64,000 nt of DNA from Oceanicola sp. 502str15 (GTDB lineage: Bacteria > Pseudomonadota > Alphaproteobacteria > Rhodobacterales > Rhodobacteraceae). Shown in pieces: positions 17,509-25,654 of this stretch. Below the pieces are notes generated by a model. That model had not been told where the DNA came from and made no database searches. It worked only from the letters and a program-made list of their open reading frames with translations. The stretch spans positions 62,001-126,000 of the forward strand of contig NZ_WYDQ01000002.1 in the NCBI RefSeq assembly GCF_024105635.1, written 5' to 3'. How positions within the stretch are numbered: position 1 is the stretch's first letter; each line of letters begins with the position of its first letter. The translations under genes were made by a program, and so were the position numbers.

Positions 17509-18662
17509 CAGCGCAGCTCCTTCATCGTGAACTCCATGAACCTGTTCTCGGCCATGCGCGCGCTGGCCTGGGCGAGTTGGGCCGCGCTCGGCACCCGGGT
17601 GCGTGCCGCCTTCAGCCGGATCCGGGCGGCGACAAGGCGGGTCAGCTCCGCGCGGGCGTAGCTGTTCAGCGCGACGCTCTCCTGGACGTCCCGGGTCGTG
17701 CCGATCCGGGTGACGATGTCCTGGATCCGCAGCGCGGCCTGCCGGATCGCGATCGGTGCCCTGCTGCCGTAGAAAGCCGCCCCGACGCTGGCGAAGGAGA
17801 GCTCTGCATTGGCGAGCAGCACGGGATCGATGGTGCCGAGCGCCTCGATGCCGCCGATGCGCGCGAGGTAGAGGTTGTAGCGTTCGGGGATGACCCGGAC
17901 GTAGTGCTGCGTCTCGGCGAAGGGCGGCACGCCACCGTATTCCAGCACGCGTCCGGGCCCGGCGTTGTAGGCGGCCAGCGCGTTGACGATGTTGCCGTCA
18001 AAGGTCGCGAGCTGGGCCGCGAGATAGCGTGCGCCGCCCTCGACCTGCAGATAAGGGCTGTCGTAATAGGCGGGGTTGATACCGAGATCGCTCGCTGTGC
18101 CGGGCATGATCTGGGTGAGGCCGAAGGCCCCGACCGGCGAGCGCGCGCCGATGGAGAAGCGGCTTTCCTGCCAGATCAGCGCCTGGAGAAGCGCGCGCCA
18201 CTGGACGACCGAGAGACCGGCCCGCCCGACCCCAGGCCTCCCGTGGGTTTCCCGGGCGACCCGGATGATCAGCTGCTCGACGTTCTCCGCCGCATCCCCG
18301 AACATCTGTGCCCCGGCGGGGTTGGGATCGAGCTCGGCCGATCCGTAGACCGCAAGGGCGCTGCGCTCCGCGTCGCCGCTGCCCGCCTCCAGCTCCGAGA
18401 CCATGCCCGTAAACCCTGCGCCGTCGAAGCTGGTCTGGGCGGCGAGGATCCTGCGCAGGACAGCGAGCTGTTCCTGCTCGATCGCGGCCAGTTCCTCCCT
18501 GAGGGTCAGCTTCTGGCGCTGGCGCGCGAGGTCGGCCTCCCGGTCGCCGGTCTCGACGATGTCACGCGCGGTCAATCCATGGTCCGCGACCGGGACACCC
18601 TGGGCGACGACTGGCCCGGTGGACAGGCCAAGGAAGGTGATGAGAAGGCGCAACCCGGTCAC
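17508..18662 (-). CDS. Lytic transglycosylase nested in a VirB5-like scaffold
   Basis: 384 residues. The GTG start at 18662 is chosen because GGGAGGT lies 5 bp upstream and the product then begins with a signal peptide (LRLLITFLGLSTGPVVAQ). Residues 21-95 begin QGVPVADHG and continue as coiled coil. Residues ~155-260 form an SLT lytic transglycosylase domain: ALIWQESRF with catalytic Glu166, SPVGAFGLTQIMPGTA, ALAAYNAGPGRV. Residues ~300-384 return to helices that match the end of VirB5 (QESVALNSYARAEL, then AENRFMEFTMKELR). It would cut peptidoglycan for channel assembly. A separate VirB1-like transglycosylase is also present (21753-22481). The GTG overlaps the preceding lipoprotein stop (GTGA). 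Confidence 0.88.
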   Translation of the reverse strand: MTGLRLLITFLGLSTGPVVAQGVPVADHGLTARDIVETGDREADLARQRQKLTLREELAAIEQEQLAVLRRILAAQTSFDGAGFTGMVSELEAGSGDAERSALAVYGSAELDPNPAGAQMFGDAAENVEQLIIRVARETHGRPGVGRAGLSVVQWRALLQALIWQESRFSIGARSPVGAFGLTQIMPGTASDLGINPAYYDSPYLQVEGGARYLAAQLATFDGNIVNALAAYNAGPGRVLEYGGVPPFAETQHYVRVIPERYNLYLARIGGIEALGTIDPVLLANAELSFASVGAAFYGSRAPIAIRQAALRIQDIVTRIGTTRDVQESVALNSYARAELTRLVAARIRLKAARTRVPSAAQLAQASARMAENRFMEFTMKELR

Positions 18663-18826
18663 GGTGCACCTCCCGTGTCTCCCGGTCCGGCAAGAACAGT
18701 AAAGGTGCAGTCTCCCGCGCCGGGCCCGCGGGAGGCGACCTCGAAGCAATTGGCGCGCGGCTCCCGGTAGGGTGAGCAGGCGGCCAGCAGGCAGAGGGCA
18801 AGGAGGAGCGGGGCAGGGCGGATCAT
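18659..18826 (-). CDS. virB7: VirB7-like small lipoprotein
   Basis: 55 residues. It starts MIRPAPLLLALCLLAAC, a short lipoprotein signal with lipobox LAAC, then SPYREPRANCFEVASRGPG and two more cysteines. ATG 18826 overlaps the virB4 stop as ATGA, and its TGA overlaps the next gene's GTG start as GTGA, so it is clearly part of the translated operon. VirB7 lipoproteins are this small and tether the VirB9-VirB10 core in the outer membrane. The assignment rests on size, signal and operon position, because VirB7 sequences are poorly conserved. Confidence 0.72.
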   Translation of the reverse strand: MIRPAPLLLALCLLAACSPYREPRANCFEVASRGPGAGDCTFTVLAGPGDTGGAP

Positions 18827-21186
18827 CCGAGCCTCCAGAAGTCCGGGCGGCTGCGATAGTCGGGCCCGACCAGCTCTTCGCCCTTTTCCATGCCGCCGAG
18901 GATGGTGAGGAGAGGCCCGAGGGCCGAGAGGTCCGCATCGACGACGATCGAGCCGGTGTCATCGCGGATGAGCGCCAGTCGGCTATGGCTGCCGGTGTTC
19001 AGCAGCACGTCGAGTTCCTTCTCGCCTAGGTTCAGCATCGCGTAATCCGCAGCCTGGGCGCGAATGTTCGGAAGCAGCACCTGGGTCGGCACCGCCTCGA
19101 CGATGGTCTTGCCGGTCCGCGTGCGCTCGAGCTGGCTCGCGTATTGCGTCATCATCACCGCGACGGTGTTCTGCTTCCGGGCGGTCACCAGCCAGTTCGA
19201 GAGCCGTTCCGCAAAGTAGGGGTTGTCGAGCGCCTTCCAGGCCTCGTCGACCACGATGAGGGTCGGGCGCCGGTCCTCGATCTCGCGCTCGACGCGGCGG
19301 AAGAGGTAGGAGAGCACCGCCATCTGTTCCTTCTCGCTCTCGCTGTCGAGGATCCCGGTCAGATCGAAGCCCACCACGTCGCCCTCAAGCGAGAAGCTGT
19401 CCTCGAGGCCCTGGCCGAAGATCCAGCCGTAGCGACCCTCGGCGGTCCATTCCAGCAGCCGCTCGTGCAGGTCGCCCGCGTCATCGGTCGAGACGAAGAG
19501 CGAGGCAAAATCCGCCCAGTTTCGCAGGGCGGGGCTCGCGGCACCCGCGTTCTGACGCACCACCTCCTGGATCCGGTTGGCCTGCGCGGGGCTGAGCGGC
19601 TTGTCGGGCCGATGCAGCAGCGTGCCGAGCCAGTCCGAGAGCCAGGCCATGCCGCGGGCGTCGATCTCGCTCCAGAGCGGGTTGAGCCCGGTCGGCTGTC
19701 CCGGTTTGACCGAGGCGTAGCGCCCGCCGTTGGCGCGCACCGCCATCTCCATGCCGAGCCGGTAGTCGAAGACGAAGACCCGCGCACAGGTGCGGCGGGC
19801 TTGGGTCATCAGGAAGGCCGCGAGCACCGACTTGCCCGAGCCGGGCCGGCCCAGGATGAGGGAGTGCCCGCCGGTGGGCTCGGCGGTGGGCGATCCCTGC
19901 TCGTGGAAGGAGAAGCGGTAGGCGCTGCGCTCGGGGGTCGGAAAGAGCGTGATCTCCTGGCCCCAGGGGAGCTGGTGCTTGGCCTTGCCGAGTTGGGTGC
20001 GGTGGAGTGCGGCGAAATCCGCGAAGTTGCGGTTGGTGACCGCGCTGGCACGCACCCGCATGCGCTGGTTGCCGGGATGCTGGCTGAAGTAATGCGCCTT
20101 CGCCGCGATCCGCTCTCCGATCATCTTCACCCCCTCGGCGGCAGCCGCGTTGACGATCTCCGCGCCGAGGCTCTGCAGCTCCTCTGCCGTGTCGCAGAAG
20201 AGCGTGACGACCATGTGGTGATCCCCGAAGCTCTGCCGCCGGGCCTCGAGGTCGTCATGCGCGATGTCGAGCGCTTCGAGCAGCGAAAGGGCGGCGTCCT
20301 GGGAGGCCTGCATCTGGCGCTTCTGGCGCCGGATCCTTCCCGCCATGAGGTTCGAGTTGATCGGGGTGAAGGACTGGGCGACGATCATGTCCACGGGCAG
20401 GCCCAGCATGTCGAACATGGTGCAGGTGGTGCCCTCGGGATATTCCGCGATGGTGAAGCTCCGGCCGACGCGGGATCCTGCCACCCCGCCCGAGAGCACG
20501 AAATGGTCCTCGAGGAAGGTCACGCGGGTGTTGGCGACATTCCAGGAGAGGAACCCGAAGCGCCCCGCCGGGTAGAGCGGAAGCTCGCGCCCGGTGTTGA
20601 GCGCGCCGAGAAACCCGAGGAGTTCGCCGGAACCCGCGGAGAGCAGGCGAGGCGTGAGTTCGGCGAGGCCCGAGCTGAAGACCTGGACGGCGTCTCCGAG
20701 GCGCCGGAGGCGTTTGCGGGTCTGCGCCTGCAGGCGGTCCGACGCGCGGGCTGCGAGGAACCTCGCGAGGCTCTTCGGCGGCACCCGGTGGAGGATGGTC
20801 AGGGTGAGTGTCTTGTCCCGGAGCCGGCTGTCCGCGAGCCTCTTGCGCCAGGCCGTATCCACCGCCGCCGCGAACCCGTCGCCCTCCACCGGCAGCAACT
20901 CGGGGGTGATCGCCTTCGAGACCTTGTGCACGTAGTAGCTGAACTCCGGCCCGAGCTGGGCGATGAGCCGGGCAAAGAGGGCGGTGATCTTGTCGAGATG
21001 GGCGTCATCGGTGGTCTGGCTGTTGACGCCGCCGATCCGGATGCACTGGAAGAGTTCGTTGGTCCGGGTCCGCACCGTGTGATCGTCAACGAGGCTGATG
21101 TAAGGAAGCATATGGGCGAGGTGGCGCTCGCGCCTGTACCACTCGGGCAGGAGGCTGCGGGGGTCTTCCAACGTGTCACGGGGCAT
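18823..21186 (-). CDS. virB4: VirB4-type T4SS ATPase
   Basis: 787 residues. The N-terminal CagE/TrbE/VirB4 domain (LPYISLVDDHTVRTRTNELFQCIRIGG region, DHHMVVTLFCDTAEE) is followed by the ATPase domain with Walker A LILGRPGSGKSVLAAFL, Walker B TLIVVDEAWKAL and the VMMTQYASQLERTRTGK motif. VirB4 is the largest energy component, needed for pilus subunit dislocation and substrate passage. Full length. It overlaps virB3 (11 bp) and the lipoprotein gene (4 bp). Confidence 0.95.
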   Translation of the reverse strand: MPRDTLEDPRSLLPEWYRRERHLAHMLPYISLVDDHTVRTRTNELFQCIRIGGVNSQTTDDAHLDKITALFARLIAQLGPEFSYYVHKVSKAITPELLPVEGDGFAAAVDTAWRKRLADSRLRDKTLTLTILHRVPPKSLARFLAARASDRLQAQTRKRLRRLGDAVQVFSSGLAELTPRLLSAGSGELLGFLGALNTGRELPLYPAGRFGFLSWNVANTRVTFLEDHFVLSGGVAGSRVGRSFTIAEYPEGTTCTMFDMLGLPVDMIVAQSFTPINSNLMAGRIRRQKRQMQASQDAALSLLEALDIAHDDLEARRQSFGDHHMVVTLFCDTAEELQSLGAEIVNAAAAEGVKMIGERIAAKAHYFSQHPGNQRMRVRASAVTNRNFADFAALHRTQLGKAKHQLPWGQEITLFPTPERSAYRFSFHEQGSPTAEPTGGHSLILGRPGSGKSVLAAFLMTQARRTCARVFVFDYRLGMEMAVRANGGRYASVKPGQPTGLNPLWSEIDARGMAWLSDWLGTLLHRPDKPLSPAQANRIQEVVRQNAGAASPALRNWADFASLFVSTDDAGDLHERLLEWTAEGRYGWIFGQGLEDSFSLEGDVVGFDLTGILDSESEKEQMAVLSYLFRRVEREIEDRRPTLIVVDEAWKALDNPYFAERLSNWLVTARKQNTVAVMMTQYASQLERTRTGKTIVEAVPTQVLLPNIRAQAADYAMLNLGEKELDVLLNTGSHSRLALIRDDTGSIVVDADLSALGPLLTILGGMEKGEELVGPDYRSRPDFWRLG

Positions 21187-21469
21187 AGCTGTCTCCGCTG
21201 TGGCGATGCCGGTTCCGCGTCGGCGGGGTCTCCTGGAAGGCGGTCATCATCACGTCGATGAAGCGTGGGTCCCAGTCGGCGGCCTTCCAGAGGAGCGGGT
21301 AGAGCACCGCGGCGAAGCTCAGCACCGTCAGGTGCTGGATCCAGACAAAGAGCAGGACCGAGCCGAAGAGCCAGACCATGGCGTAGAGGATTGGCAGGCC
21401 GAGGAGCTTCGGCGGGCGGACGAGGCCCAGGAAGAGGGGAGAGCGCTCGGCCACGGCCCCCGTCCTCAC
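21176..21469 (-). CDS. virB3: VirB3-type T4SS inner-membrane protein
   Basis: 97 residues. Short N terminus (SPLFLGLVRPPKLLGLP, the usual VirB3 lead), two adjacent hydrophobic segments (ILYAMVWLFGSVLLFVWIQHL and LSFAAVLYPLL), then WDPRFIDVMMTAF and a basic tail. VirB3 works with VirB4 in pilin handling. It overlaps virB2 by 4 bp and virB4 by 11 bp. Confidence 0.88.
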   Translation of the reverse strand: MRTGAVAERSPLFLGLVRPPKLLGLPILYAMVWLFGSVLLFVWIQHLTVLSFAAVLYPLLWKAADWDPRFIDVMMTAFQETPPTRNRHRHSGDSYAP

Positions 21470-21756
21470 GCGCCGAAGACGGCGGCAACGATGGTGGGCG
21501 CCGCCGCGACGCCCGCAATCCCAACCAGCACCCAGAGGGCCTGGCGCAGGTCGATGATGTTGAAGAACCAGCTGAGGAAGACCCCGAGCACCGCAAGCGT
21601 GGCGATGACGACGCCGAGGGGCCCGGTCAGCGCATCTACGATGCCTTGAAGGAGCTCCTGGATCGGCGAAAGATCGATGCTCTGAGCCTGCGCCGGCCGG
21701 GAGCCAAGCCCGAACAGGGCCAGGGGCGCGAGGAGGAGACGGGGCGTTCGGGTCAT
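21466..21756 (-). CDS. virB2: VirB2-type major pilin
   Basis: 96 residues. Signal peptide of ~24 residues ending AQA, then SIDLSPIQELLQGIVDALTGPLGVVIATLAVLGVF and a second hydrophobic helix near the C terminus (ALWVLVGIAGVAAAPTIVAAVF). This two-helix pattern is the VirB2/TrbC pilin. It overlaps the transglycosylase upstream and virB3 downstream by 4 bp each. Confidence 0.88.
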   Translation of the reverse strand: MTRTPRLLLAPLALFGLGSRPAQAQSIDLSPIQELLQGIVDALTGPLGVVIATLAVLGVFLSWFFNIIDLRQALWVLVGIAGVAAAPTIVAAVFGA

Positions 21757-22481
21757 TCGGAAGCTCCTTTCAGCCGCTGGACGACGGCAAGCACGCGCTG
21801 GACGTGGGTGCGGGTTTCCCGGTAGTGCGGGATGCCGGCGTGACGGCGAACGGCCTCGGGCCCGGCATTGTAGGCGGCGAGTGCGAGACGCGCGTCGCCG
21901 AACTCGGCCAGCATCATCGCGAGGTAACGTGCGGAGCCGTCGAGGTTCTGGTGGACATCATGCGGATCGACCCCGAGCTGCCGCGCGGTCGCGGGCATCA
22001 GCTGGCCGAGGCCGATGGCGCCGACGTGGGACAGGGCCCGGGGGTTGTAGCCGCTCTCCACCTCGATGTTGGCGCGGTAGAGCGTCATCCAGTCGGTCGC
22101 CGAGAGCCTCGCCGCGCGAGGGCCGGCATGTCCCGCGTAACGCAGCGCCGTGGCTTCGATGGCGGACAGGACGTTGGGGTGGGGCAAGGGGGACCGCAAC
22201 CTTTGGGAGTTTCTACGAGAGCCCTTGGTCACAAAGGTCGCAGCCTGCGGCACCTCTGGGTCCGCCTCGAGGCCCACGCCATCCACATAGGTGCGGGCAA
22301 AAGACGTCTGGGATTGCGAGGCCTGGAGAGCCCCGCTTGCGCCCATGAGCAGGACCATCTCGGCTGACGCGGCAGGTGCGAGCAGGGAAAAGAGGAGGGC
22401 GCTAAGCCCGAGCGGCAGCGATTTCTTCGGGTGAGAGCCTGTGCACCGTTCTCTGCCCTTCTTCCAGCGGTATATCGGCAT
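21753..22481 (-). CDS. virB1: VirB1-type lytic transglycosylase
   Basis: About 242 residues if ATG 22481 is used; the start is uncertain because no good ribosome site precedes it and the signal peptide (KKSLPLGLSALLFSLLAPAASA) begins ~18 residues further in. The 5' part overlaps the end of the 22402-22788 gene by 80 bp. The SLT domain shows YRANIEVESGYNPRALS with the catalytic Glu, VGAIGLGQLMPATARQLGV and LALAAYNAGPEAVRRH. VirB1 opens peptidoglycan for the secretion channel. It is the first recognisable vir gene of the operon and overlaps virB2 by 4 bp. Confidence 0.85.
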   Translation of the reverse strand: MPIYRWKKGRERCTGSHPKKSLPLGLSALLFSLLAPAASAEMVLLMGASGALQASQSQTSFARTYVDGVGLEADPEVPQAATFVTKGSRRNSQRLRSPLPHPNVLSAIEATALRYAGHAGPRAARLSATDWMTLYRANIEVESGYNPRALSHVGAIGLGQLMPATARQLGVDPHDVHQNLDGSARYLAMMLAEFGDARLALAAYNAGPEAVRRHAGIPHYRETRTHVQRVLAVVQRLKGASE

Positions 22482-22788
22482 GGGAGAAACCGATGCCCTG
22501 CAGGAAAGAGATGACGCCGGTGACGGTCTTGATCTCGCGAATCTTGATGTCGTTGTGAGACGTGCGTGTCCGGGCCGTGACCAGGAGTTTTTCGACGCCT
22601 TCGTCGCTGACCACGCGCATGATCCAGACCCCGTGCCAGTTCGGGCCCTTCCGGTAGGCGCCGGACTTGCAGAGGACTTCCACGCGATAGCCGTGCTCGG
22701 CCAGATCGCGGAACCTGGGCTCGGTGACCACATTTGGGGCTTCTTTGTCTAGGTCCATCACCCGGATCACGTTCTCCACAAAGACCAT
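22402..22788 (-). CDS. Unknown 128-residue protein leading the T4SS operon
   Basis: 128 residues, no signal or membrane segment. The sequence includes YRVEVLCKSGAYRKGPNWHGVWIM and IREIKTVTGVISFLQGIGFSHADIPLEEG, a mixed alpha/beta cytosolic protein that was not recognised. It is the first gene of the minus-strand operon, and its start lies 34 bp from a 12-bp perfect inverted repeat (22822-22856). A regulator or relaxosome-related function is possible but has no direct support. Confidence 0.65.
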   Translation of the reverse strand: MVFVENVIRVMDLDKEAPNVVTEPRFRDLAEHGYRVEVLCKSGAYRKGPNWHGVWIMRVVSDEGVEKLLVTARTRTSHNDIKIREIKTVTGVISFLQGIGFSHADIPLEEGQRTVHRLSPEEIAAARA

Positions 22789-22821
22789 GACCGGGCATCA
22801 GGAGGTGATACCCAGTCAATA

Positions 22822-22856
22822 CGATAATATAGCATTGACCGCAAGCTATATTATCG
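22822..22856. promoter_or_regulatory. Perfect 12-bp inverted repeat in the divergent T4SS promoter region
   Basis: CGATAATATAGC (22822-22833) and GCTATATTATCG (22845-22856) are exact inverted copies with an 11-bp spacer. It lies between the divergent genes at 22402-22788 (minus) and 22901-23218 (plus) in an AT-rich patch of an otherwise GC-rich locus. A dimeric repressor operator overlapping both promoters is the simplest reading; a cruciform or transfer-related site is an alternative. Confidence 0.6.
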
Positions 22857-22900
22857 ACTATTTCGATGCATGGCGGTCACGCAGACATCAGCTATGTGCC

Positions 22901-23218
22901 ATGGGCCCACTCAAGGAGTCTAGGGGGCGGGGGGATCGCCCGCGGCTGTCGGTATGTGGCAGAAGGGCGATTGTCGGCTTGCTCCTGGGGGCTTGGAGTT
23001 CCGCCGAGGCATGCGTTCCGCCCCAGCGCCCCTATGTGCCGGCGGACCGTGACGCTGTCCGCAGCTACGCCCCGATCCTCAAGGGCGATTTCGAGGGCTA
23101 CTTCGCGGACATTCAGCGCTACTTCCGCTGCCTCGACGAGGAGCGGGCACGGGCCTTCGAGGAAGCGCGGGAGGTGAGCCAGGACTACGGGAGGTTCCTG
23201 GAGGCCCTCGGCGAGTGA
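22901..23218 (+). CDS. Secreted hypothetical protein next to the T4SS operon
   Basis: 105 residues from ATG 22901; the start is not certain. A signal peptide-like run (RRAIVGLLLGAWSSAEAC) is followed by VPPQRPYVPADRDAVRSYAP and a helical, charged C-terminal half (EGYFADIQRYFRCLDEERARAFEEAREVSQDYGRFLEAL). Two cysteines could form a disulfide. Proteins of this shape occur beside vir clusters on rhodobacterial plasmids, but the function is unknown. It is divergent from the secretion operon across the inverted repeat. Confidence 0.6.
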   Translation: MGPLKESRGRGDRPRLSVCGRRAIVGLLLGAWSSAEACVPPQRPYVPADRDAVRSYAPILKGDFEGYFADIQRYFRCLDEERARAFEEAREVSQDYGRFLEALGE

Positions 23219-23259
23219 GTGTCTGAAGCGGTCTGAACGATCCGCATTTGACGAAAGCC

Positions 23260-24447
23260 TCAGGATGAGGGCAGGGCACCCGGCTGCGGGGCGCGTTCGC
23301 CCCTGACCATCGTCCGCGCCATCGCGGCGATGAGGTCGGTCCTGGTGACGATCCCGACCAGCACCCCGCGACGGAGGACCGGGACCGCGTCGACATCCCC
23401 GACCGCCATCAAAGGCACCAGCGCGCTCACCGGTGTGTTCGTCGTGGCGCGTGGCCCGGCCACGCTCATGATGTCACCGGCCCGCACAGGCTTGTCGCGC
23501 TCCGGATCGAGCAGGCGTCTCAGGGCCGGTACGAATCGGCGATCGAGGCGGAGCGCATCCTCGCGCGCTCGGCTGATGAGATGGATCTGGAAGATGACCC
23601 CCAGGAACCTGTCACCCGGTCCGACCACGGGAAGCGACGTGAAGCGATGTCGGCGAAACAGATCGGCCACATCCACCAGCGCGGTGTCGGTGGTCACGGT
23701 CACCAGGTCCTTGGACATGATGTCGGCAGTGGTCGTGGCGCCTGTCTCATGGGAGGCCGCCTGCACCTCGGCTGCAGCGATCAACCGGGCGAGGCCTTCC
23801 ACGCCGAGGTTGAAGGACTGCCTGTAGCGGTCGAGGATGGAGCTCAGGTCCTCCATGCTCAGGCCCAGCCGTTCGACGGGGGCGACATCCTCGGTGCCGT
23901 GCGGTCCGGGGTCCTCGAACTGGCGGAAGGGGTAGCGGCGCCCGGTAAGCCGCGCGTAGCCGATGGCGACCAGCACAAGCGCAGTTGTTCCCGCCGCGAT
24001 CGGCATGAGCGCAAACCAGAAGCCGAGACTGTCGATCGCGCCGGAAGAGAGCGCCGCGGTCATCGCCACGGCACCGGCAGGTGGGTGGAGCGCCCGGCAC
24101 ATCATCATGGTGCTGATCGCCAGGCCGACGGAGAGGACGACCCGGGCGAGCGGATCTGCGATGAGCAGGCACACCGCAACCGCGACCAGAGCCGCAACGG
24201 TATTGCCGACGATGGCGGACCATGGCTGTGCCAGTGGGCTGTTCGGCACTGCGAAAAGGAGGACCGAGGTGGCCCCGAAAGGCGCCACGAGATACATCCC
24301 CCACGCCGGATCGACCTGCGGCGACAAAAGGAACAGCCCGGTCAGGCCCAGGCCGACGATGGCTCCCAATCCGGCCCGCAGGGCCTCAGTACCGTGAACA
24401 CGGGCAACCGTGGGGCCAAACGCCCTGATAGAATCCACGCAGATCAC
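23260..24447 (-). CDS. HPP-family membrane protein with C-terminal CBS pair
   Basis: 395 residues. Residues ~25-175 are the HPP domain with four hydrophobic segments and the signature MMMCRALHPPAGAVAMTAAL. After a linker, two CBS domains follow (~240-390: IMSKDLVTVTTDTALVDVADLFRRHRFTSLPVV and DIMSVAGPRATTNTPVSALVPLM...VLVGIVTRTDLI). Some HPP proteins are implicated in nitrite transport in chloroplasts and cyanobacteria; the bacterial HPP-CBS fusions are uncharacterised. The CBS pair suggests gating by an adenine nucleotide. It is a single gene between the T4SS region and the next minus-strand gene. Confidence 0.88.
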   Translation of the reverse strand: MICVDSIRAFGPTVARVHGTEALRAGLGAIVGLGLTGLFLLSPQVDPAWGMYLVAPFGATSVLLFAVPNSPLAQPWSAIVGNTVAALVAVAVCLLIADPLARVVLSVGLAISTMMMCRALHPPAGAVAMTAALSSGAIDSLGFWFALMPIAAGTTALVLVAIGYARLTGRRYPFRQFEDPGPHGTEDVAPVERLGLSMEDLSSILDRYRQSFNLGVEGLARLIAAAEVQAASHETGATTTADIMSKDLVTVTTDTALVDVADLFRRHRFTSLPVVGPGDRFLGVIFQIHLISRAREDALRLDRRFVPALRRLLDPERDKPVRAGDIMSVAGPRATTNTPVSALVPLMAVGDVDAVPVLRRGVLVGIVTRTDLIAAMARTMVRGERAPQPGALPSS

Positions 24448-24801
24448 CCTTTCATTGTCTGCGCAAATTTTCAGCGTTCCGCGCCGATTTCAAGCCCTGT
24501 GTCGGCCGCGCCTAGTCTGCAACTGAGTGCTTGATGGAGCGAAGCCAAGATTTGAGTATGCGTCGTTCGTTCGGAAGCCACACCTTGAACTTCGTGGGCC
24601 GAACCAGATGGCTGAGCGTTGGCCGTGATCGATCAACTTGCGTTTCCTGTGACAGACCCACAGTCTGAGGAAAAGTGGCCTTACATCATAGTAACGGCAG
24701 CGATCTGAAAGGGGTGAGGAGTTTCCAACGAGGGAATGTCTGAGCGCGGTCGGTTGGTTATTGCCGCCTTCGGCCGTTCCCGCGCTATTCTTCGGTTCGG
24801 C
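24448..24801. other. Intergenic region upstream of the HPP-CBS gene
   Basis: 354 bp between the HPP-CBS start and the stop of the next minus-strand gene. It should hold the promoter of the HPP-CBS gene. No convincing coding frame, hairpin or repeat was seen. Confidence 0.5.
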
Positions 24802-25551
24802 TCAATAGTTCACCTGTTCGAAGCCGTAACCGCCCGATGCGTCGAGCCAATCCACGAATACGGAACGATGTTCTACGGTAGGGCAGGACTTGCCCCAGTG
24901 ATGAAGACCTCTATGGGCCGGAGGGAGAGCTCGCGGTGACGATGGCTTCCAGGAAAAGTCCCCTTGCAAGCCGTAGGTGCCGAGAGCAACCGACGCGCTG
25001 CGATTGCAATCCCCGTGCTTGTCGGCTTCGCGCTGACGCGCATAGCGCACATGGTAAACTCTGATCGAGCGCACGAAGTCAAAGGCAGGGTCGCTGATGT
25101 CGATGTCTGCCTGGTCACCGGTTCGCAGGAGGAGGAGATCTGCAGGCAGTGAATTGGATGGAATTTGCCGAACGTCGAGTTGCGCGTCCGACGCTTGCGT
25201 TTCCGTAGCGCTCAGAAGGGCAGGGGGCTCGGCCGGAGACTGTCCATGCGCCCCTAACCGGATTTCGATAAGGGGGGCGTGGCCGCGCGCGGGATCCCCG
25301 CCCCCGTAGCTCGCACGCATTGGGCACCGCCAGATCTGCAAGGGCGGCTCGACGGGCAATGGCGTGATCCGTCGGATGAATTCTGCCTTTGCTCGGGCGC
25401 AGGGAGCAGATGCCGGCCAGCCACCGGAGAGGCACAGAAGGATGGCGCAGTCGATCGGGTAGGCCTGGGCTCGGGCGTCATTTGTCGGTGTCACAACGGC
25501 AGTGATTGCGAGCGCCATAGCCGAAGCACATCGAAGGAATGTCCTAAACAT
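24802..25551 (-). CDS. Secreted Cys-containing protein of unknown function
   Basis: 249 residues from ATG 25551, chosen because it begins the signal peptide (FLRCASAMALAITAVVTPTNDARAQ). The mature start AYPIDCAILLCLSGGWPASAPC and PPLQIWRCPM carry four cysteines in a compact N-terminal module. The C-terminal half is rich in aromatics (YHVRYARQREADKHGDC, HHWGKSCPTVEHRSVF, GGYGFEQVNY). Not recognised. Proteins with this N-terminal module are often encoded near type IV secretion clusters in rhodobacters, so a link to conjugation is possible. Confidence 0.6.
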   Translation of the reverse strand: MFRTFLRCASAMALAITAVVTPTNDARAQAYPIDCAILLCLSGGWPASAPCARAKAEFIRRITPLPVEPPLQIWRCPMRASYGGGDPARGHAPLIEIRLGAHGQSPAEPPALLSATETQASDAQLDVRQIPSNSLPADLLLLRTGDQADIDISDPAFDFVRSIRVYHVRYARQREADKHGDCNRSASVALGTYGLQGDFSWKPSSPRALPPAHRGLHHWGKSCPTVEHRSVFVDWLDASGGYGFEQVNY

Positions 25552-25654
25552 TGCAAAGCCTTCCAAACATGGTCCTGTCCTGGTCACGCGCAACCAATAC
25601 TATACTAATGATGCTTAACCTATACTTAAGTAGAGGTTCTCCACATGATTTCCA

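Noticed and set aside
19144..21261. 705-codon open frame on the plus strand
   Set aside because: Antisense shadow of virB4 with no signal, domain or ribosome site; virB4 has Walker motifs.
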